Part shown: positions 24,603 to 33,119 of the stretch, one piece after another
How positions within the stretch are numbered: position 1 is the stretch's first letter
Layout: every line of letters starts with the position of its first letter
Made by a program: the position numbers and the translations under genes
Source of the DNA: Pacificoceanicola onchidii
GTDB taxonomy: Bacteria; Pseudomonadota; Alphaproteobacteria; Rhodobacterales; Rhodobacteraceae
Direction: 5' to 3'
Length of the DNA stretch: 64,000 bases
NCBI RefSeq assembly: GCF_004804335.1
Contig: NZ_SRXY01000008.1
Coordinates: 1-64,000 of the forward strand
The notes under the pieces: model-generated
What the model saw: only the letters and a program-made list of their open reading frames with translations
Databases searched by the model: none
Told to the model about the DNA's origin: nothing

Positions 24603-25602
24603 CCCCGGCGTCCCGGACCAAGAACCGGCGATCCGGAAGAACATAGGACACCCGCATCTCACCGGCCCGCTCCCAGCGTACGGTCGCCTGACCAGGCAGC
24701 GGATCCTGTAGGCGCGGATGCGCGAGCACGTCATCCATGGTGGCGCGCAAGCCCTGTCCGCGCTCTGGATCGAGGTTGAGATTGCCAAGCAGGATCACTG
24801 AGCTGGGCAAATCGGGGGGCAGAGCACCGTTCAGGGCATGGAGCCACAACAGCACCTCATCCCGGTTGCGCCGCCCGTTCCGGTCTTCGGGGCCATCGAA
24901 GACGGGCGGCGTCGCGGAAACGGTCAACAGCATGATCGGCCCGTCTGGATGTGCAACCTCTATGGCCCAATGGGCACTGGTCGACAGACGTTGTATGCCT
25001 GCCCCCGTGTCTTCGCGGCGCATCAGCGTTTCGGGGGCATTTTCCCATAGCAACGTGGATTGATCCGCGACGAGCCGCATCGGCCAACGCGACAGGATCG
25101 CTTGCCCGCCCTGTCCCGAAAACCAGCCGTACCCTTGCGCATCCCGCGGGCCACCAAGCCTGCCATCCCCGTCCAGATCCAACTCCGTCGGCATGCCGGT
25201 GTTTGGCCGCGCTGCAAAGCTATGAGGCAAATCAAGCCCGTCCTTTTTCAAACGGGTCTGCATCCCACTCAACGCGGCCAAGCCAGCGTCGAAATCAACA
25301 TGAGTTAGGAGCACGATGTCAGGATTGGCCGAAACAAGTGTCTCCAGCCCCGGAACCGAGCCCTCTTTGGACAAATCCCTCAATAGAAGTCCCGGCCCTT
25401 TCCGGCTGAAATCCCCGGCGTATGTGGCAACGCGAAAGGTCTCCGCCGTAGCGGGCAAAGCCAGCAGAAAAACCAGAAATGTCAGGCAGGCGCGTGCAAG
25501 TCCGCCTGCGCATAGGCCCGCCGACGCTTTTCTTCGATCAACTCGGCGATGCGCAGCAGCGCGACTCCCCGCATGATCAGGCTGACAGGCAGAAAGGCCC
25601 AT
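24535..25602 (-). CDS. Exported endonuclease/exonuclease/phosphatase-family protein
   Basis: The protein has the EEP fold: ETFRVATYAGDFSRKGPGLLLRDL at the start of the mature part, NPDIVLLTHVDFD for the metal-site region, and late PSSVILLGNLNLDP and HRLVWVDLDL segments. A hydrophobic stretch (ACLTFLVFLLALPATA) just before it is a signal peptide, so the enzyme should be exported. The start is unresolved: the only in-frame ATG is at 25602, which overlaps the upstream gene by 121 bases, whereas a CTG at 25485 would form a CTGA overlap with its stop. Substrate (nucleic acid, phospholipid or other phosphoester) unknown. Confidence 0.75.
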   Translation of the reverse strand: MGLSACQPDHAGSRAAAHRRVDRRKASAGLCAGGLARACLTFLVFLLALPATAETFRVATYAGDFSRKGPGLLLRDLSKEGSVPGLETLVSANPDIVLLTHVDFDAGLAALSGMQTRLKKDGLDLPHSFAARPNTGMPTELDLDGDGRLGGPRDAQGYGWFSGQGGQAILSRWPMRLVADQSTLLWENAPETLMRREDTGAGIQRLSTSAHWAIEVAHPDGPIMLLTVSATPPVFDGPEDRNGRRNRDEVLLWLHALNGALPPDLPSSVILLGNLNLDPERGQGLRATMDDVLAHPRLQDPLPGQATVRWERAGEMRVSYVLPDRRFLVRDAGVSPPEPDAGPHRLVWVDLDLSP

Positions 25603-26315
25603 GCGCTCATTGTCCAGATCACTGTCTGTTGGTCGGTCAGATTGATTTCATAGGCAAAGACCGAGGCGCTCTTGAGAACCGCCGGGATCAGGAATGGCAG
25701 AAGAAACCCTAATACAACGTTAACGGCAGCGTCTCGCTTGAGCCGATTCAGGATGTCGCCGCCAGCTGTCGGATCAAACAGCGGCAGGTTGACCCAGAAA
25801 TTGAACGCGCCATGCCGGATCGGCCAATTCATGATGCGGACGGCAAAAACGAACAGCACCAAGGCCACCATGGAGACGATGTAAGCAAGACCAGCAGAGG
25901 TGCGAAGCAGGCTGATGTCTTCCAGCGCCGCGTTGCTTGGAGCCAAAAGCACCATCAGGCGCACAGGCGAGAACGGGAAATCAATCGCATTTCCAAGGAC
26001 CGCGCCAATCGATGCCAGAAAATCGCTGAACACTGTCGGATGCACTGCCCCGCGATGAATGACGCAAAGAACCAGAACAGTGAAAAACAGCGCCAGAAAG
26101 CGCATGCGATTGTATGGCGGTGCGTCACGGAATTCGAGAAGCGACGGGAATTCGGAGAAGTATTCAACGAAGGTCAGTGCCGCCGCAACCAAGGCCAGCA
26201 GGGCCACCATTTGTGCCGTATCTGCAGAGACGCCCGGAAGCATCGCTGCTGGCATGGCAATTACCAATGCCACAAGGAACGCTCTCGCGCCCGCACTGAT
26301 CATGCGTCTGATCAC
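25482..26315 (-). CDS. Conserved hypothetical membrane protein (6-7 helices)
   Basis: A 277-residue integral membrane protein with about seven hydrophobic segments, a basic N-terminus (MIRRMISAGARAF) and a charged cytoplasmic tail (AELIEEKRRRAYAQ). No motif that I recognise. Its stop lies within or at the start of the downstream nuclease-fold gene, so the two are probably one operon; the membrane protein may assist that exported enzyme, but this rests on order alone. Confidence 0.7.
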   Translation of the reverse strand: MIRRMISAGARAFLVALVIAMPAAMLPGVSADTAQMVALLALVAAALTFVEYFSEFPSLLEFRDAPPYNRMRFLALFFTVLVLCVIHRGAVHPTVFSDFLASIGAVLGNAIDFPFSPVRLMVLLAPSNAALEDISLLRTSAGLAYIVSMVALVLFVFAVRIMNWPIRHGAFNFWVNLPLFDPTAGGDILNRLKRDAAVNVVLGFLLPFLIPAVLKSASVFAYEINLTDQQTVIWTMSAWAFLPVSLIMRGVALLRIAELIEEKRRRAYAQADLHAPA

Positions 26316-26873
26316 TGACCTGCCCCTTCAGTTCGGACGAGCGCGATTCGATGCCGCACCCTTGTTCCTGACTGATGTTTCCGCCGATTAAGGCGGTTCG
26401 CCTCATTATTGCCCAAGTTTTGCCCCTTTTCCCAAGGATCGACAATACAGGCTTTTCAGGATCACCAAATTTGAGGCGATTTCGCGAGGTCACTGGTGCC
26501 TGAATGCATCAATCCCAAGACCAGTTTGCGGCACGGCTATGGCCTCCTACTAGATGTTGAGCACTCGCCCGCAGGAGGCACGACGTGATAACGCTATCTG
26601 GCGTCAATTCGTTAATTTATCATTAACGCACAACACGTTATAAGAGACTCACCCGCATCGCTTACACGCGTGACGCCAACTCCCGCGATAACCAGCTTGG
26701 GTTCGCAAGGAAAATCGTGGTGGCCTATGCGCAAACACTCCAACTGAAAGGCGCGCGCGAAGCGGGCGGTCTTGTCACCACCCCGTTCTTGAGCTTCCAA
26801 TGGCTCAGGTATTTCTGATTTACCCAACACTTTTGGCCCAATAAGGTCGCGGCAGATCGAGCGAGAGGCTTCC
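26316..26873. other. 558-bp intergenic stretch between divergent membrane-protein genes
   Basis: No gene is supported here. It contains an AT-rich core near 26600-26640 with the palindrome listed at 26610-26628, set in GC-rich flanks, so it probably holds both divergent promoters. Reading frames on either strand have no ribosome site or recognisable protein. Confidence 0.5.
26610..26628. promoter_or_regulatory. Perfect 7-5-7 palindrome CGTTAAT-TTATC-ATTAACG
   Basis: CGTTAAT (26610-26616) and ATTAACG (26622-26628) are exact inverted repeats with a 5-bp AT-rich spacer in a divergent promoter region. It has the dimensions of a dimeric operator. Its sequence is unlike the TGTCTC operators of the left part. 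The binding protein is unknown. Confidence 0.4.
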
Positions 26874-27506
26874 TTGGACTCATTGACACTTCCTGAACTT
26901 TTGGCGTGCGTCGAGAAACGCTGGTCGCCTGTCATCGGCGACCCGAGCATTATGGGATGGGCGACGGTGGCGGCCTATGCTCTTGCGGGCTGCCTTGCCT
27001 TGTATGCGTCGCGGGTGCGGCGGCGGGATCGGCGTTTCTGGTTGTTCCTTGGCGTCCTGCTGTTGGCTTTGTGCATCAACAAACAGCTGGACCTTCAATC
27101 CGCGCTCACCGCAACAGGCCGCTGCATCTCGAAGCTGCAGGGGTGGTATGACGAACGCCGCGCGTTTCAGGCGAAGTTCATCATCGCCCTACTCGGGATA
27201 AGCACGCTTGTGCTGTCCATCGCACTATACCGCATGCGGCGTGCGTTCCATCGCGTTGGGCTGGCCTTGATCGGGTTTGCCGTTTTGCTCACCTTTGTCG
27301 CGATCCGCGCCGTGGGTATGCACCATTTCGATGCGGTGATCCGGATGGAGTTGGGCGGCATGCGGATGAACTGGATTTTGGAGTTGTCCGGGATCCTTCT
27401 GATCCTCGTCAACGCGATCTATGCGATCAGAGGACGCCGGAAACGGCGAAAGCATTCGCGCGGCGCGGCTGATCCGAACATGCCGTTCAATCGCAACGGG
27501 CACTGA
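26874..27506 (+). CDS. Hypothetical membrane protein with basic C-terminus
   Basis: A 210-residue protein with five hydrophobic segments (for example GWATVAAYALAGCLALYAS and NWILELSGILLILVNAIYAI) and a basic tail rich in RRKRRKH. TTG 26874 is the likely start because GAGAGG lies just before it and no ATG fits better. I do not recognise a family. It is convergent with leuD across a shared terminator. Confidence 0.6.
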   Translation: MDSLTLPELLACVEKRWSPVIGDPSIMGWATVAAYALAGCLALYASRVRRRDRRFWLFLGVLLLALCINKQLDLQSALTATGRCISKLQGWYDERRAFQAKFIIALLGISTLVLSIALYRMRRAFHRVGLALIGFAVLLTFVAIRAVGMHHFDAVIRMELGGMRMNWILELSGILLILVNAIYAIRGRRKRRKHSRGAADPNMPFNRNGH

Positions 27507-27523
27507 TCCGTTCGACAAAAGAA

Positions 27524-27553
27524 AACGCCCGCCACCAGGATGGGGCGGGCGTT
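27524..27553 (-). terminator. Intrinsic terminator of leuCD
   Basis: AACGCCCGCC (27524-27533) pairs with GGCGGGCGTT (27544-27553). Read on the minus strand the hairpin is followed by TTTTCTTTTG, a good T-rich run, so it terminates the leuCD transcript. It may act on the convergent membrane-protein gene too. Confidence 0.85.
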
Positions 27554-27572
27554 CTGTTCGATCCGGCTTCGC

Positions 27573-28178
27573 TTAGACCCAAGGACGCGCCTGCGCCGCC
27601 TTTTCTTCAAAGGCGTCAATCGCCGGAGCCTTCTCAAGCGACAGACCAATGTCGTCGAGCCCTTCAAGCAGGCAATGCTTCTTGAACGGGTCCACCTCGA
27701 AGGAGAAACTTTCGCCTTCGGAGCTGCTCACCGTCTGGTTCTCCAGATCCACGATCATGCGCGCGTTGGAGCCTTTTTCAGCGTCTTTCATCAAAACGTC
27801 GACAGCTTCCTGCGGCAGAACGATCGGCAGGATGCCGTTCTTGAAGCAGTTGTTGTAGAAAATATCAGCGAAACTGGTCGAGATGACCGACTTGATGCCG
27901 AAATCCTTGAGCGCCCACGGGGCGTGTTCCCGCGAAGAGCCACAACCGAAGTTGTCGCCCGCCACGAGGATTTCCGCCTCACGATATTGCGGCTGGTTCA
28001 GCACGAAATCGGGGATTTCGTTGCCTTCCCGGTCAAACCGCATCTCGTCAAAGAGATTCACGCCAAGGCCGGAGCGCTTGATGGTCTTCAGAAAGACCTT
28101 GGGGATGATCATATCGGTGTCGATGTTGACCAGCGGCATGGGGGCCGCGATCCCCGTGAGTTTTTCGAACTTGTCCAT
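27573..28178 (-). CDS. leuD: 3-isopropylmalate dehydratase, small subunit
   Basis: A 201-residue swivel-domain subunit that begins [20 protein letters not shown] and contains [17 protein letters not shown] (about 74-90), the substrate-binding loop of LeuD, and [17 protein letters not shown]. With LeuC it isomerises 2- to 3-isopropylmalate. It starts 12 bases after leuC in the same operon and ends at the terminator. Complete and ordinary. Confidence 0.97.
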   Translation of the reverse strand: MDKFEKLTGIAAPMPLVNIDTDMIIPKVFLKTIKRSGLGVNLFDEMRFDREGNEIPDFVLNQPQYREAEILVAGDNFGCGSSREHAPWALKDFGIKSVISTSFADIFYNNCFKNGILPIVLPQEAVDVLMKDAEKGSNARMIVDLENQTVSSSEGESFSFEVDPFKKHCLLEGLDDIGLSLEKAPAIDAFEEKAAQARPWV

Positions 28179-28190
28179 TCTCGTGGCTCC

Positions 28191-29609
28191 TTACGCTGCG
28201 GTTTCGGACATCAGGGTGCGCACGTCCGTCAGTTTGCCGGTCAGCGCTGCCGCTGCGGCCATGCCCGGGGACACAAGGTGCGTACGGCCTTTGTAGCCCT
28301 GACGACCTTCGAAGTTGCGGTTGGACGTGGACGCACACCGCTCGTTCTCGGACAGCTGATCGGGGTTCATCGCAAGGCACATGGAGCAGCCCGCAAGACG
28401 CCATTCAAAGCCAGCATCGGTAAAGATCTTGTCGAGACCTTCCTCTTCGGCCTGAGCGCGCACAAGGCCGGAGCCCGGCACAACCATGGCACGGCCAACC
28501 TTGATTTTCTTGCCTTCGACGATCTGAGCCGCGGCGCGGAGATCTTCGATGCGGCCGTTGGTGCAGGAGCCGATAAAGACCGTGTCGATCTCGATATCGG
28601 TCAGCTTTTGGCCGGAGGTCAGACCCATGTACTCGATGGAGCGCTTGGCCGCGTCGACCTTGCCGCCAGTGAAATCCTCCGGAGACGGCACAACAGCAGA
28701 GATCGGCAGAACGTCCTCGGGCGAGGTGCCCCAGGTCACAACCGGCTCGATCTCTTCGCCCTTGAGCGTGACGACCTTGTCGAAATGCGCGCCTTCGTCG
28801 GTGAAGAGCGTTTTCCACCAGCTCAGGGCGGCCTCAAACTGCGCACCCTTCGGCGCATGCGGACGGCCCTGGACGTATTCATAGGTCTTCTCGTCCGGCG
28901 CGATCAGGCCCGCGCGTGCGCCGCCTTCGATGGCCATGTTGCAGACGGTCATACGGCCTTCCATCGACAGATCACGGATTGCTTCACCGCAGTATTCGAT
29001 GACATAACCAGTGCCGCCGGCGGTGCCGGTTGCGCCGATGACGGCAAGGGTGATGTCCTTGGCGGTCACACCGGGGCGCAGCTTGCCGGTGATCTCGACC
29101 TTCATGTTTTTAGACTTCTTCTGGATCAGCGTCTGCGTCGCCAGAACGTGCTCCACCTCAGAGGTGCCGATACCATGCGCCAGCGCGCCGAATGCGCCGT
29201 GGGTCGCGGTGTGACTGTCGCCGCAGACAACGGTCATGCCCGGCAGGGTCCAGCCCTGTTCCGGGCCGACAATGTGCACGATTCCCTGACGGATGTCAGA
29301 CACCGGGTAGTAGTGAATGCCAAAATCCTTGGCGTTCTTGTCGAGTGCGGCCACCTGAATGGCGCTGTCCTCGGTCATGTTCTTGGGATCTTCACGGCCC
29401 GCTGTTGTCGGGACGTTGTGATCCGGAACGGCAATCGTCTTCTCCGGTGCGCGCACCTTGCGGCCCGCCATGCGCAGCCCTTCAAAGGCTTGCGGCGAGG
29501 TCACTTCGTGAACGAGGTGACGGTCAATATAGAGAAGGCAGGTGCCGTCTGCGTCTTCGGATACGACATGCGCATCCCAGATTTTATCATAGAGCGTTTT
29601 GGGGGACAT
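28191..29609 (-). CDS. leuC: 3-isopropylmalate dehydratase, large subunit
   Basis: A 472-residue aconitase-family protein that starts [16 protein letters not shown]. The [4Fe-4S] cysteines lie in [12 protein letters not shown] and [10 protein letters not shown], and the substrate arginine region [10 protein letters not shown] is present. It forms the isomerase with LeuD. GGGAGAGGACC precedes ATG 29609. A short ORF 75 bp upstream may be a leader. Confidence 0.97.
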   Translation of the reverse strand: MSPKTLYDKIWDAHVVSEDADGTCLLYIDRHLVHEVTSPQAFEGLRMAGRKVRAPEKTIAVPDHNVPTTAGREDPKNMTEDSAIQVAALDKNAKDFGIHYYPVSDIRQGIVHIVGPEQGWTLPGMTVVCGDSHTATHGAFGALAHGIGTSEVEHVLATQTLIQKKSKNMKVEITGKLRPGVTAKDITLAVIGATGTAGGTGYVIEYCGEAIRDLSMEGRMTVCNMAIEGGARAGLIAPDEKTYEYVQGRPHAPKGAQFEAALSWWKTLFTDEGAHFDKVVTLKGEEIEPVVTWGTSPEDVLPISAVVPSPEDFTGGKVDAAKRSIEYMGLTSGQKLTDIEIDTVFIGSCTNGRIEDLRAAAQIVEGKKIKVGRAMVVPGSGLVRAQAEEEGLDKIFTDAGFEWRLAGCSMCLAMNPDQLSENERCASTSNRNFEGRQGYKGRTHLVSPGMAAAAALTGKLTDVRTLMSETAA

Positions 29610-29683
29610 GGGTCCTCTCCCGTTTTTGAAAATAGGCTGGCTGTCAGGCAGGCTGGACGGTCACGCGGACACATCCGCGCGCC

Positions 29684-29770
29684 TCATAGGCGGGCGAGCA
29701 CGGTGTGCGTAGCACCATGAAAGCGCTCGCGGAGGCGGACGCGGTCACCGAGATTGATGATCTTGCTCAT
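29684..29770 (-). CDS. Short ORF in the leuC leader region (28 codons)
   Basis: ATG 29770 to TGA 29684 encodes 28 residues, starting MSKIINLGDRVRLRERF and ending in TVLARL, 75 bp before leuC on the same strand. It holds four leucine codons, but not in tandem, and many arginines, so a classical leucine attenuator is not obvious. The codon use is native, and the peptide resembles a short real protein, though its ribosome site (ACGGCAACCT) is weak. It may be a leader peptide or a small protein. Confidence 0.35.
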   Translation of the reverse strand: MSKIINLGDRVRLRERFHGATHTVLARL

Positions 29771-30178
29771 AGGTTGCCGTTTACGCGCTTTGTCTGAGTC
29801 TCGCAAGAGCGGGCTGACGTCTGGTATGCGCCGCTCGCCAGAAAGCAAATGGCCCTGATCTGATTTCCAACGTTACCGGCGGCCATCGTTCCGGGTCACT
29901 GTGGCCATACGGGAGACCTGAGATGCAATGGGAAAGCTTCGGACGCCTCCTCTTCGGCGTGTGAACAAACCCTTTTTGCCTTGCGAACAATACGGGTTAG
30001 CTTTGATTCTTGAAAAACCGCTTAAAGATTTGTCCTTTCCTCCCCTTTTGCACAGGTATGCATGTTACGCCATTTCGGAGTATGGTTCTGCAGGGTGCGG
30101 CGGTTTTGTCCACTTGCGCAAACGGGAAACAGAGCTTTAGTCATTAACAGTTTCGTCATCCAATAGGTGAAAGCGGCT
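29771..30178. other. 408-bp stretch between the leuC leader ORF and a 39-residue ORF
   Basis: No gene is supported. It should hold the leuCD promoter on the minus strand and the promoter of the plus-strand small ORF and channel gene; the segment 29990-30060 is AT-richer than its surroundings. No clear repeat or hairpin was found. Confidence 0.4.
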
Positions 30179-30298
30179 ATGCCGAGCCCACTGAACATCG
30201 TGAATGTGGTTTTGATTGCCATCCTCGCTGTGGCCGCCCTGACCATTCAGGCGGACCATGGGACAGCAATTACCGCGCCTGCACTGGTCATGAAATGA
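30179..30298 (+). CDS. Small single-helix membrane protein (39 residues)
   Basis: ATG 30179 to TGA 30298. The peptide begins MPSPLNIVNVVLIAILAVAA, one hydrophobic helix, followed by a short polar tail ending in PALVMK. AGGTGA lies ten bases upstream. It precedes the MscS-type channel by 72 bp on the same strand and could be a small partner of it or independent. No family recognised. Confidence 0.45.
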   Translation: MPSPLNIVNVVLIAILAVAALTIQADHGTAITAPALVMK

Positions 30299-30370
30299 CC
30301 TAAGCCCCTGTTGCACAGGATCTCTTGCCCTACTGCTCTTGCAGTGTACCATCACGGGTAAGGGGGCGGC

Positions 30371-31735
30371 ATGGAAACAGAACAGGCACCTGTAGATGAG
30401 GCCCTTGGCCCACTGAACCAGCAAATCGCCGATCTGATCGGTCAGGGCGAAGCCGCAATTGGCAGCCTGTTCCGTCCGTGGATTGCCTATCAGATCGCCA
30501 TCATCGCCGTTTTGTTCCTGTGCGTGCATCTGCTTGCGCTGTGGCTGCGGCCTCAAGTCGGGAACTGGCTGCGTTCTCGCGAAGGCTGGCCCAAGTGGAA
30601 ACTCCGGATCGGCCTGATCGTTCAACGCCGGGTCCGCATGATCCTCTTTGTCCTCGGCATCTGGACGATCGTCTGGATCATGCGGGAAATCACCTGGCCA
30701 TCGCGCTCTTACCTTTTGACCATCGCAGGCAACCTCGCCACGGCCTGGTTGTTCATCGCCTTCGCAACCCGGTTGATCGTCAATCCCTTTGCGCGTGGGT
30801 TGGTCAGATACGGGGCATGGATCTGGGTCACCTTGTCCATCCTAGGATTGACCGACGAAGTGCAGGCACTTCTCGACAGTCTGGCTCTGACCATCGGCGA
30901 GTCACGCCTGTCGCTCTGGGTCTTGCTCAAGGCGTTCGTTCTGGTGGGCCTGTTGATCACCGTGGCCCGCCTTGTCGCAAGCTCCAGTGCCGCCAGCATT
31001 CGGCGAAACGAGGACATCAGCCCTTCGATGCAGGTGCTGGCGGTTAAGTTCCTTCAGGTCGTTCTGTTCGGAAGCGCCTTCTTCATCGGCCTCAAACTGG
31101 TTGGCGTGGATCTGACCGGCCTTGCCGTCCTGTCCGGCGCCATCGGTGTCGGGCTTGGCTTTGGCTTGCAAAAAGTCGTGTCCAACCTGGTCTCCGGGAT
31201 CATCATCCTGCTCGACAAGTCGATCAAACCCGGCGACGTTATCAGCCTCGGAGAGACCTTCGGGTGGATCCAAAGCCTTGGCGCGCGCTACGTGTCCGTC
31301 GTCACCCGCGACGGCAAGGAATTCCTGATCCCGAACGAAGACCTGATCACCGGGCAAGTGGTCAACTGGTCTCATTCCAACGACTTTGTGCGCCTCGATA
31401 TTTTCTTTGGCACCGCTTACGGCGACGATCCACATGCGGTGCGCAGGATCGCAATCGAAGCCGCCAAGAGTGTGGACCGGGTGCTCAGTTTCAAACCGCC
31501 GGTTTGTCATATCGTCGGCTTCGGGGACAGTTCGGTGGACTATATCCTGCGCTTCTGGATCAGCGATCCGACGGGTGGTCTGACCAACATTCGTGGAAAC
31601 GTGTATCTGGCGCTATGGGATGCATTTCAGGAAAACGGCATCTCGATTCCCTTCCCGCAGCGGGAAGTTCGGGTTCTTCCGGATAGCGGCACGGTTGCAG
31701 CATCGGAAAAACTGTCTGAACCCGAGATCCGTTAA
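30371..31735 (+). CDS. MscS-family mechanosensitive ion channel
   Basis: A 454-residue membrane protein. The pore helix TM3 and following beta domain are clear: LSGAIGVGLGFGLQKVVSNL (the Gly/Ala-packed pore, about 255-275), LDKSIKPGDVI, the RYVSVVTRDGKEFLIPNE strand set, and the C-terminal GISIPFPQREVRVL close to the family end. Extra N-terminal helices (about five) make it a larger MscS homologue than the 286-residue E. coli MscS. It opens on osmotic down-shock to release solutes. GGGGGCGGC precedes ATG. Confidence 0.93.
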   Translation: METEQAPVDEALGPLNQQIADLIGQGEAAIGSLFRPWIAYQIAIIAVLFLCVHLLALWLRPQVGNWLRSREGWPKWKLRIGLIVQRRVRMILFVLGIWTIVWIMREITWPSRSYLLTIAGNLATAWLFIAFATRLIVNPFARGLVRYGAWIWVTLSILGLTDEVQALLDSLALTIGESRLSLWVLLKAFVLVGLLITVARLVASSSAASIRRNEDISPSMQVLAVKFLQVVLFGSAFFIGLKLVGVDLTGLAVLSGAIGVGLGFGLQKVVSNLVSGIIILLDKSIKPGDVISLGETFGWIQSLGARYVSVVTRDGKEFLIPNEDLITGQVVNWSHSNDFVRLDIFFGTAYGDDPHAVRRIAIEAAKSVDRVLSFKPPVCHIVGFGDSSVDYILRFWISDPTGGLTNIRGNVYLALWDAFQENGISIPFPQREVRVLPDSGTVAASEKLSEPEIR

Positions 31736-31995
31736 GCTATTGGTAAGGCATAGGCTGCAAAGATCGCGGCATGGCTCGAACCGTAAATCGCTCACAAACG
31801 GAATGGCAGGACCCGGCAACACGTCGCTTTGACCAAGCGCCGGGTCCACATGTCCCGGCCAGAGGCGGGTCCTCGAACGCGACGAACACGCTCTCCCTGT
31901 CCGATTGGTTCAAGAGATTTTTTCACCGGCCAAGACATCGCGATACAGCGCCTCTGCCGCGCAACAGCAGAAGCTTGCCACGTCAGTAAGCGGTT

Positions 31996-32949
31996 TCATC
32001 CGGGCCAGAGATCGGTGGAAAGATACTTCAGCCCACTGTCACAGATGACAATGGCCACACAGCCACCGCGTTCCGGCCCCCGCAAAAGGGTGACAGCCGC
32101 GGCAAGATTGGCCCCGGCGGAATAGCCCCCGAAGATGCCTTCTTTCTGAGCCAGCAACCGCGCATGCGCTCGGGCGTCTTCGCCGCTAACCGTCAAACAG
32201 CCTGCAAGCGGCACATCTCGCAAGTGAACGAGATCGGACATCAGGTAGCCGCCCCCCTGGATGGGGTGATCAGGGCAATGGGTGGGTCCGCCTCCGATCG
32301 CTTCTGCCCCGAAAGGCTCAACCGCGTAGCATTTCACCTCGTACCGCGCAAAAAACCGCGCCGCGCCGCCCAGCGTGCCGCCGGATCCGGCGAAATCGCA
32401 GAACGCCGTGACCGCCCCTTCGGATTGCTCCCAAATCTCCGGTGCGGTTCCCGCTTCATGCGCCGCCGGATTGCCGGGATGCCCGAACTGATCCGCCCGG
32501 AACGCCTCCCGCTCCAGGGTGATCTTTTGCGCTTCGGCTTCGACCAGGGCGAGGTCGGCACCGGACACCTGCCCCGGCACACCACCGTCCGCCTGCGGAA
32601 CAATCACAACCTCTGCACCCAACGCGCGCATCATTCGGGCCCGTTCGACCGAGTTTCCCGCGCTCATGACCGCAACAAAAGGATGCCCCAGAACGCCGCA
32701 AACAATTGCAAGCCCGGTGCCCATATTGCCGGACGTCAGTTCGACTACGCATTGGCCCGGCTGCAGGCTGCCATCCGCGCGCGCCGCCTCGACGATTGCT
32801 TTTGCGGCCCGATCCTTCTTGGAAAAACCCGGCAAGAGATAATCCAGCTTGGCGAGGATACGGCCCTCAAGCCCCAGGGATTGGCCAACTCGGGAAAGCT
32901 CAACAAGCGGCGTGCCCCCGATGGCGTGTGAAATATCCGGCAAAATCAT
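31996..32949 (-). CDS. PLP-dependent cysteine synthase family protein
   Basis: A 317-residue fold-type II enzyme. The PLP lysine is in PGFSKKDRAAKAI (about residue 44-45), the substrate-binding loop reads TSGNMGTGLAIVC where OASS enzymes have TSGNTGIGLA, and the phosphate loop is GSGGTLGGAARF. The C-terminal FGGYSAGANLAAAV is typical. CysK/CysM make cysteine from O-acetylserine; the altered loop suggests a related beta-substituted amino-acid reaction or cystathionine synthase-like role. It is divergent from the thiolase. Exact substrate open. Confidence 0.85.
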   Translation of the reverse strand: MILPDISHAIGGTPLVELSRVGQSLGLEGRILAKLDYLLPGFSKKDRAAKAIVEAARADGSLQPGQCVVELTSGNMGTGLAIVCGVLGHPFVAVMSAGNSVERARMMRALGAEVVIVPQADGGVPGQVSGADLALVEAEAQKITLEREAFRADQFGHPGNPAAHEAGTAPEIWEQSEGAVTAFCDFAGSGGTLGGAARFFARYEVKCYAVEPFGAEAIGGGPTHCPDHPIQGGGYLMSDLVHLRDVPLAGCLTVSGEDARAHARLLAQKEGIFGGYSAGANLAAAVTLLRGPERGGCVAIVICDSGLKYLSTDLWPG

Positions 32950-33119
32950 GCCTCAAGCCATGCGCGCGCCGACCTTGCGAGTCAAGCTGTGCCGCACCGG
33001 ACCGCCCCCTTTCAGGCGGAGCGTTATCGCAAACCGCGCGCTTTTGTTGCGGGTGTTCCGGGCTGACAACCGGATTTGGCTGACGCATAGTTCACAGGCA
33101 ATCAAAGAGGGGAAATTTC

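Noticed and set aside
26612-26950. Minus-strand ORF of 112 codons in the divergent intergenic region
   Set aside because: It overlaps the start of the plus-strand membrane-protein gene and has no ribosome site or family resemblance.
31736-31995. Plus-strand ORFs between the MscS gene and the cysteine-synthase-like gene
   Set aside because: Arginine/proline-rich frames without ribosome sites, typical of GC-rich shadow ORFs.
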